Source: an archaeon
Lineage (GTDB): Archaea > Micrarchaeota > Micrarchaeia > Anstonellales > Bilamarchaeaceae
Assembly: GCA_020052325.1 (NCBI GenBank)
Contig: JAGVPF010000153.1
Location: 1-17,606 of the forward strand
DNA: 17,606 bases
Direction of reading: 5' to 3'
This document shows positions 12,200-17,606 of the stretch, one piece after another. Position numbers and translations under genes: made by a program. Under the pieces are notes generated by a model. That model had not been told where the DNA came from, searched no databases, and saw nothing but the letters and a program-made list of their open reading frames with translations. Each line of letters begins with the position of its first letter. Position 1 is the first letter of the stretch.

Positions 12200-14661
12200 C
12201 ATCCACCCCTCCACAACGCATGCGCGAGGAATGCAATGCATGCAACCAGCGTCGCTGATGCCACATAAAGGCCCGCTTCGAACATGTCCTGCGGTTGATA
12301 CCTCATCTCCACCTCCAGGTCCCCGGTCCGATTAATCCAATATCCGTTTATTGCGCCATAAAGTTCGACGGGCTTGACGGTCTCGACGATCCTGCCGCCC
12401 CCGATAATTCTCGCTTCCCATCCGGGCTGGTACGATTCTGCAAATCCGAGCAGGAAAGGCCGCGTGGCGTTTATCCTGGCCTTCCATCGTGTCGGGCCAT
12501 CCCGCTCGAATGATACGACCGAAGCCGGAGGCGGATTCACGCTTTGGAACAACTTGCCCATCGTCGTGTTTCCCGTATCCTCATACAGCCATACGACATC
12601 GAGCGACGCGTTCCCGTTTCCCTTGGCAGAAATCGTCGCCGGGCCTGGCTCCAGATAAACCGGCTCTCCATACGAGAATCCATTCATGGAATCAGCCTTC
12701 GCGGCAACCTTCCCATTCACGCTGACCTCGACCGGCCCGGTTCCTATCAGGGCGATACGGTACATGCCGCCCCTGCTGATGTTTATTGAAGTTTGAAGAA
12801 TGCCGTTGAATATGGCTATGGAATTGTTGCTCGCGCCCATGCGCTCGCTGCGCCGCCGCTTTCCCCCGAACGCGCTTTCTCCTTCGAGTATGTACACCGC
12901 AGCCTGCCCGGCTCCCGCAATACTTTCCTGGTTTCCCCAGACTACGTACCCTGCATGCTCGCTCATACCCTGCGAAGGGGCGTAATCGCCAAGCGGTGCT
13001 AGCGAAAGCGAAAGAACATCCGTATCCCCCGCGAGTATCGTGCCTTCGTAGACCCTGAACGGTTCGGGGCCCATCCCGTCATCGCAAAGCTTGAAATAGC
13101 CGACTTCGCTGCATTCCATTCCGGGGTACCAGCTTTCGGTCCAGCCTGCGGCCCTTTTCACCACGTAGTGTATGTTCAATGCCCCAAGCAACCCTTCGGG
13201 GGCCTTGGCCTTCCTTATGGTTTTGATGATTGGCGGATGCTGGTATGTGTCCCCGGCATTCGATATCGGCGGCCTGACGCGTATCTGAATGCCATCAAGA
13301 CTTGTTGCCGGCAATCCGTTGCCCCTGATATCCACCCATAGCACCTTGCTGTCCTTGGGAAGCATGGCCCCCAGCAGCGAAAACTCGTCGCCCATGCGGA
13401 CCGCCCCGTGGATGTCTTCCAGGTAGTCCCACGAGGGTGAAAAAATGTTGTTGGCCGCAATCAGCGCCGCAAGTATGCAGAACGCGGCCATGCGCCATCT
13501 TATCCTCGAAAGGCCGATTGACAGGATTATCACCATCATGAGCGGAATGAGCAGGCTTATCCTCGCCCACTCCCGAAACGGCCCAAGCAGCAATCCGAGG
13601 CCGGCATCAATCATATTATCGGAAATCCACTTCAATACCTGATTCTGGTTTCCCTGCGCCACGAACATGCAGCCCATCATCCAGAATGCGCAAAGGAGCG
13701 AAAGCGTTTTTTGGCCCTTGCCTAGATGTGGATATGCCAAAAGCAGGGTGGCGAAAGTCATGATGAAAATTCCGAACGCGGAATGCCTTGACGCCCAATC
13801 GGACTGGATGCGCTCTTCGTCCAGCGACGGCCACCAATTGTTCGTGAACGTGAGCAGGTTGGCCATATCCCCGTTCTTTGAAAGGTACGTGAAGCTGTAT
13901 TTCGTGACGTCAACCGGGTATTTCGCCTCAAGCGCGGTGCTGGCGAGCAGGAACGGAAGATACAGCAGGACATAGATGATGAGCGGCACGAAAACGAACC
14001 TTGCCAGACCCTTCCAGCTCCAGCCTGTAGCCAGGGCATGGGCCGCAAGAAGGCCATGTATCATCCCGAGGTAGATGAATGAGTGGGGTACGGCGCCGTA
14101 GAACGCAAAGACCAGGGAATACAGCACCAGCCGCGAATCCTTCCGGTGTTCCAGGTATGAAAACCCGATTGATGCGAATAGGGGAAATATGGCATATGTG
14201 AACCAAATCCAGATATGGCCTATCCTTTCAACGGACCAGAGGTTGAGGAAATAGAACGGTATGAACATGAGGATTGCCGCAGAACAATAGCGCCAGTCCT
14301 CCACGAAGCGCTTCATCAGGAAAAAAATCCCGATGCATCCGAGCACGGTGGAAAGGAGGATGAGCGCGCTGTTGAATTGCGCGTCCGTGAAGGATATCCA
14401 ACTGGACAATGCGCTTAGCCCCCCTAAAAGAAAGAACCTGTTCGTGTCCCTCCTCCCGCTTCCGTCGCTGAAGGTCGATAGCGTCTGCTCCATCCGTACG
14501 GCTCCGGATTCGTTTCCGCCAATCGTTGTGAAGTCGCCCCTGGTAAACAGCAGGCTGCCATCCTGCAGGGGGGCAAGAACCGGATAATACGAAGCAAGGA
14601 TGATGAGGATCCCTAGTATCAGGGAGATTGCCGGTGCTGCACCTGAAAATCGGTCTTTCAT
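12199..14661 (-). CDS. GT-C-like polytopic membrane glycosyltransferase A
   Basis: An 820-residue protein, paralogous along its length to the one at 8135-10654. It has about ten membrane helices up to residue 410, then a large outer part and a final helix (about 791-816). Shared landmarks are the first-loop Gly-Asp (42-43, FTRGDF), DWRYCSAAIL (122-131), FREWARI (362-368), a CX8C pair (517 and 526), a jelly-roll-like segment from about 590, a Gly-Trp at 747-748 and NGYWINRTG (772-780). This layout suits a GT-C enzyme that uses a polyprenyl-linked sugar at the outer face, though no characterised family is recognised with certainty. The ATG at 14661 has a GGGATGAT ribosome-binding-like site (14667-14674) upstream. 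It follows the double GT2 gene by 69 bases and overlaps the next gene. Confidence 0.78.
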   Translation of the reverse strand: MKDRFSGAAPAISLILGILIILASYYPVLAPLQDGSLLFTRGDFTTIGGNESGAVRMEQTLSTFSDGSGRRDTNRFFLLGGLSALSSWISFTDAQFNSALILLSTVLGCIGIFFLMKRFVEDWRYCSAAILMFIPFYFLNLWSVERIGHIWIWFTYAIFPLFASIGFSYLEHRKDSRLVLYSLVFAFYGAVPHSFIYLGMIHGLLAAHALATGWSWKGLARFVFVPLIIYVLLYLPFLLASTALEAKYPVDVTKYSFTYLSKNGDMANLLTFTNNWWPSLDEERIQSDWASRHSAFGIFIMTFATLLLAYPHLGKGQKTLSLLCAFWMMGCMFVAQGNQNQVLKWISDNMIDAGLGLLLGPFREWARISLLIPLMMVIILSIGLSRIRWRMAAFCILAALIAANNIFSPSWDYLEDIHGAVRMGDEFSLLGAMLPKDSKVLWVDIRGNGLPATSLDGIQIRVRPPISNAGDTYQHPPIIKTIRKAKAPEGLLGALNIHYVVKRAAGWTESWYPGMECSEVGYFKLCDDGMGPEPFRVYEGTILAGDTDVLSLSLAPLGDYAPSQGMSEHAGYVVWGNQESIAGAGQAAVYILEGESAFGGKRRRSERMGASNNSIAIFNGILQTSINISRGGMYRIALIGTGPVEVSVNGKVAAKADSMNGFSYGEPVYLEPGPATISAKGNGNASLDVVWLYEDTGNTTMGKLFQSVNPPPASVVSFERDGPTRWKARINATRPFLLGFAESYQPGWEARIIGGGRIVETVKPVELYGAINGYWINRTGDLEVEMRYQPQDMFEAGLYVASATLVACIAFLAHALWRGG
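12208..12212 (-). promoter_or_regulatory. ribosome-binding site of small membrane protein A
   Basis: GGAGG on the minus strand lies eight bases before the ATG at 12199 and five before the ATG at 12202. It lies inside the last codons of the GT-C-like A gene, giving coupled translation. Confidence 0.5.
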
Positions 14662-14730
14662 CCAAAATCATCCCGTCATGAATATCGTGCTGTTCCCAAA
14701 ACTGCCGCATTGCCCGGGCGGGTTTTCCCT

Positions 14731-16764
14731 TCAGATGTTCTTCAGCTTGAACCTTGCAAGGCTCAGGCCCATATTGGCCGTATCGCGAAGCAGCCGGAAC
14801 TTCGAACCCTTGGCTTCCTTCCATTCGATGGGTATCTCCTTTATGATGAGCCCTCTTTTCTGTGCCCTTACAAGAAGCTCGGTATCCCAGAACCACTTCT
14901 CATCCTCGACTTCCTCAATGACCGGCAGCACGCGCTCCTTGCGGAACGCCTTGAAACCGCACTGGTGGTCGCTCAGCCTTGAGCCGAGCGCCGTCCGAAC
15001 GAGCCAGTTGAAACCCCTGCTTGCGACATACCGCACGGCATTCCTGCTGGATTTGGATTCCTTGAGGTATCTGGAGCCAATCACGATATCCGCTCCGCCT
15101 TCCATGAATCCGACCAGCTCTCCGACATGCTGGGGGTTCGATGCGAGGTCCGCATCCATGAAAATGATTATCTGGCCCTTGCTTTGGCCCGCCGCCTTCC
15201 TTATCGCGGCCCCTTTGCCGAGCCTTCTTTCGCTACGGAGGACCCGTATCCGCCCGCTTTCCAGGCTTTTCGCAATATCGCCGGTACCGTCCGTGCTGCC
15301 GTCCTCGCTGATGATAATCTCGAAATCTTCCAGTATGCCCTTAAGCATCCCCTCGAGCCTCTCAACATTCCCGCGTAAAATCGTCCCTTCATTGTATGCG
15401 GGCAGGATGATTGAGACCTTGCTTTTTCCCATCGCATATACATCCGTTCGCGCCATTTTAAACCTATTTATGGGAAGAGGTGGTCCATCCGGGCTTTTAG
15501 TGGGGAGATTCCCGCTTCCATAGCCCCTGCTGCCGGGGCGCTTCATCCATGCGGACAGAATCCCCCTAAAAACGAGCAGTAATGACAAGGGGGGCAATGA
15601 CAGCAAGGCAAATGCCATCATGGCGATGCCAGCGGCGATATGAGCGGCATTCCTGTTCCTATGCACCGTGTAGGACATGCCCTCGTACTCGATGAAGGCG
15701 CTTTTTGCCAGGAGGGCGGCTGGCATCGAATGCACGCTGCTCCAGCTCCGGAACGAGACGGCCTTCCCCGCGTGCGATATTGCTGTTAGCCAGCTCCGCG
15801 CAACCTCGCCAAGCCCGTTCCCTTCCACCCGGCCAGGGCCCAAAGCGATGCTTCCTTTCACGGTATCGATTGACTCGCGCATCCCTTCCTTCCCGGTTTT
15901 GACTGCCATCGGGTTCTCTTGAAAAAACTTCATCCCGGATGCGTCCCAGACTGCCTTCACCATCATCCGCGCTGCGTGAAAATTCCCAAATGCGAGCTGG
16001 GCGGCGGCGAGAAAAAGGTATGTGGCGTTTGTTGCGAACGCCCTCATGTACCTGGAGGACAGAACCGCCGCTTCGATTTCACCCCGAAAATAATAATAGC
16101 TCCTCTCCGGGGCGTTTATGAGCACCGGCCTCATCGGGGGATGGATGACCGTCTCTTCTATATAATCAACATCGAATCCTGCATTTTCCATCCTCTCCAT
16201 CAGCTCGATATCCTCCCCGCCGAAATGCAATGGCAGGAACGTAAGCCCCGCTTTTTCGAAGCACTCCCTGCGGAAACATCCGTAGTAATGCGGAAGCCCG
16301 GCTTTCATCGCTTCGCTTTTTTCGCCAAACTTGGCAAGGGGGAGCGTGATTTTCGAGCCGGCACTGGCCGAATCCGCCAGGCTGCCGATAAGCGTATCGG
16401 ACTCCGGCAGGCAGTCGTCATCGGCCTCTATAATGAACGCATATCCTTCGTCAAGGGCAATCCGCTCGGCCAAATAATACGCTCCTGCGCATCCCAGCCT
16501 TCCTTTCTCCCGGATATGCAGGACGCGTGCCATCCCCTCCGGAGGTTTTTCGAAACTGTCACCTTCCCCGTAGATTATGATGATGTCGAACTTTTTCCAT
16601 TTCTGTTTGCCGAGCATTCCAAGGTGGGCGCGGAGGGCGGCCGGATTATTATAGGATGGAATCAGCACGGCGGTCTCCGGCCTCTGGCCCATTCGCCGCT
16701 CATCCCTCGCATCCGATATGAGCTCTGCCGGCCCGGGCGCGATGCCCGCCAATCCATTTCCCAT
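14731..16764 (-). CDS. double-domain GT2 glycosyltransferase (N-terminal GT2, membrane segment, polyprenyl-phosphate-sugar-synthase-like GT2)
   Basis: One open frame of 677 residues. The first GT2 domain (about 30-240) has VLIPSYNN, a DXD-like EADDDC (Asp115-117) and GGED (Glu184-Asp185). A hydrophobic segment follows at about 370-402. The second GT2 domain (445-677) has ILPAYNEG, SEDGSTDGT (Asp488), MDADLA (Asp537, Asp539), GSRYLKES and DHQCGFKAF, the pattern of dolichyl-phosphate glucose or mannose synthases. The second domain would make the lipid-linked sugar that GT-C enzymes need. The ATG at 16764 has a TATA box 20-30 bases upstream, so it would be leaderless; an adjacent ATG at 16767 is possible. 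A longer upstream frame would overlap the divergent gene and is not used. An internal TATA box and ATG before domain two suggest that it can also be expressed alone. Confidence 0.8.
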   Translation of the reverse strand: MGNGLAGIAPGPAELISDARDERRMGQRPETAVLIPSYNNPAALRAHLGMLGKQKWKKFDIIIIYGEGDSFEKPPEGMARVLHIREKGRLGCAGAYYLAERIALDEGYAFIIEADDDCLPESDTLIGSLADSASAGSKITLPLAKFGEKSEAMKAGLPHYYGCFRRECFEKAGLTFLPLHFGGEDIELMERMENAGFDVDYIEETVIHPPMRPVLINAPERSYYYFRGEIEAAVLSSRYMRAFATNATYLFLAAAQLAFGNFHAARMMVKAVWDASGMKFFQENPMAVKTGKEGMRESIDTVKGSIALGPGRVEGNGLGEVARSWLTAISHAGKAVSFRSWSSVHSMPAALLAKSAFIEYEGMSYTVHRNRNAAHIAAGIAMMAFALLSLPPLSLLLVFRGILSAWMKRPGSRGYGSGNLPTKSPDGPPLPINRFKMARTDVYAMGKSKVSIILPAYNEGTILRGNVERLEGMLKGILEDFEIIISEDGSTDGTGDIAKSLESGRIRVLRSERRLGKGAAIRKAAGQSKGQIIIFMDADLASNPQHVGELVGFMEGGADIVIGSRYLKESKSSRNAVRYVASRGFNWLVRTALGSRLSDHQCGFKAFRKERVLPVIEEVEDEKWFWDTELLVRAQKRGLIIKEIPIEWKEAKGSKFRLLRDTANMGLSLARFKLKNI
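15455..15462 (-). promoter_or_regulatory. internal TATA-like box (TTTAAAAT) before the second GT2 domain
   Basis: TTTAAAAT on the minus strand lies 23-30 bases upstream of an in-frame ATG at 15432, the same geometry as the other leaderless starts in the window. The product from that ATG would be a 233-residue single-domain GT2, a normal size for polyprenyl-phosphate sugar synthases. Confidence 0.45.
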
Positions 16765-16783
16765 CATCCAGCATCGTGCGTGA

Positions 16784-16804
16784 GTTTTATTAAATCTTAA
16801 TAAT
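16784..16804. promoter_or_regulatory. divergent A/T-rich promoter between the GT2 operon and the GT4 gene
   Basis: On the minus strand TTTAATAAAAC (16784-16794) is 20-30 bases upstream of the ATG at 16764. On the plus strand TTTTATTAAA and TTAATAATGG lie about 45-60 bases upstream of the ATG at 16847, which would leave a leader of roughly 20-30 bases. Both genes may share this region. Confidence 0.5.
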
Positions 16805-16846
16805 GGCTCGCGTGGAATATCCTCCAGGGGAAGGTTGGGATAAAGG

Positions 16847-17606
16847 ATGAGAATCGCGTTTTTCAACTGGCGGGACATCCGCCATCCGATGGCCGGCGGC
16901 GCGGAGGTGTACGTCCACGAGATACTCCGGGCGCTCGTAGCCAGAGGGCATGCGGCCACGCTTTTCTCCTCGCGATTCCCGGGTTCGGAAGAACGGGAGA
17001 TTGTTGATGGCATCGAGCACATCCGTTTCGGCGGCCGCTTCTCGATGTACGCAAAGGCCGTTCTCTGCTACAGAAAACACATCCGGGGCAGGTATGATAT
17101 CATTGTCGAAAGCATCAACGGGGTGCCTTTCTTCACGCCGCTTTTTGCAAAGGAAAAAGTGGTTCCGCTCATCCACCAGCTCACGAGGGAAAACTGGTAC
17201 TCGGCACTGCCGTTTCCGGTCGCCTTTGCCGGGTATTGCCTGGAGGATCCGATGCTGCGCATCTATTCGCGCAATGCCGCAGTAGCCCCTTCCCAGTCAA
17301 CGAAAAGCGACCTCGAAAGCATTGGGTTCCGCGATGTACGTATAATATATGGGGCGGCGCAGGTCACAAAGCCGGCGGGCATTCCCAAGGAAGGCAAACC
17401 GACATTGATTTATCTGGGCCGGCTCACGAAATCCAAGCGCGTCGACCATGCGCTGCGGGCATTTTCAGCGCTCCAAAAAAGGATGCCGGAAGCTGTGATG
17501 TGGGTCGCGGGCTCCGGGCCGGAAGAAAGCCGGTTGCGTTCCCTTGCCGCCGGGCTTGGGATTTCCGGGTCTGTCGGGTTCTTCGGCAAGGTGAGCGAGA
17601 CGCGGA
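16847..17606 (+). CDS. GT4-family glycosyltransferase, 3' end outside the window
   Basis: The frame from ATG 16847 stays open to the window edge: 253 residues and no stop. The start MRIAFFNWRDIRHPMAGGAE is the classical GT4 opening with its Gly-Gly-Ala-Glu acceptor loop. SINGVPFF follows at about 93, and AAVAPSQSTKSDLE (about 144-157) leads into IIYGA (167-171). The donor domain begins with LIYLGRLTKSKRVD (187-200), then WVAGSGPEE and FFGKVSE, as usual for retaining GT4 enzymes. The EX7E motif would lie beyond the edge. There is no good ribosome-binding site, though a G-rich leader precedes the ATG. It is divergent from the minus-strand operon and extends the glycan cluster to the right. Substrate unknown. 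Confidence 0.88.
   Translation, partial: MRIAFFNWRDIRHPMAGGAEVYVHEILRALVARGHAATLFSSRFPGSEEREIVDGIEHIRFGGRFSMYAKAVLCYRKHIRGRYDIIVESINGVPFFTPLFAKEKVVPLIHQLTRENWYSALPFPVAFAGYCLEDPMLRIYSRNAAVAPSQSTKSDLESIGFRDVRIIYGAAQVTKPAGIPKEGKPTLIYLGRLTKSKRVDHALRAFSALQKRMPEAVMWVAGSGPEESRLRSLAAGLGISGSVGFFGKVSETR

Noticed and set aside
14600..15523. 307-codon plus-strand open frame opposite the GT2 and GT-C-like genes
   Set aside because: It is rich in Ser, Pro and Arg with no domain pattern, crosses two well-supported minus-strand genes and has no promoter or ribosome-binding site.
15919..16800. 293-codon plus-strand open frame opposite the first GT2 domain
   Set aside because: No family motif is visible, while the opposite strand has clear GT2 motifs over the same bases.
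16765..17022. Upstream extension of the double GT2 protein
   Set aside because: The extension would overlap the well-supported divergent GT4 gene and would ignore the TATA box at 16784-16794. Its predicted residues look like noise.
1..17606. CRISPR array, insertion sequence, transposase or rRNA
   Set aside because: No regularly spaced repeats, transposase-like frames, terminal inverted repeats with target duplications or rRNA signatures were seen.

Overview
The window looks like part of an archaeal chromosome. Two tRNA genes carry introns flanked by bulge-helix-bulge type splice structures. Most genes that open a transcript have an A/T-rich TATA-like box about 20-35 bases before the start codon and no Shine-Dalgarno site, the leaderless style common in archaea. 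One protein is an archaeal-type Mre11 nuclease. A DPANN or related lineage is possible, but the sequence alone does not fix the rank.

Left part (1-3440): this mixes information-processing genes and small secreted proteins. A visibly AT-rich stretch (about 1-970) carries one small lipoprotein gene. It is bounded by a tRNA-Leu(UAG) gene and, near position 150, by an imperfect 24-base copy of that tRNA's 3' end plus flank, which looks like an integration scar. Next come an Mre11-like nuclease gene, a second exported, probably lipid-anchored protein with an Asp/Gly/Ser/Thr linker, and a tRNA-Ile(GAU) gene. The tRNA-Ile needs two introns removed and is preceded by a 51-base tRNA-like element with its own promoter.

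Right part (3440-17606): this is a surface-polysaccharide or protein-glycosylation cluster. On the minus strand is a polysaccharide pyruvyl transferase. Divergent from it, on the plus strand, are a 32-codon remnant of a phosphodiesterase of the alkaline phosphatase superfamily, a Wzx/MATE-type flippase and a GT4 glycosyltransferase. Converging on these is a minus-strand operon, in transcription order: a double-domain GT2 protein, a large GT-C-like membrane protein, a small four-helix membrane protein, a GT4 glycosyltransferase, a second large GT-C-like protein and a second small four-helix protein. A further GT4 gene runs divergently off the right edge.

The cluster reads as a glycan assembly line. 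GT2 and GT4 enzymes would build sugars on a lipid carrier at the inner face, and the C-terminal GT2 domain may make a polyprenyl-phosphate sugar. The flippase would move the lipid-linked glycan across the membrane, the GT-C-like proteins would act on the outer face, and the pyruvyl transferase would add an acidic cap. The most distinctive features are the duplicated two-gene module (large GT-C-like protein plus small membrane protein) and the tRNA-Ile locus.
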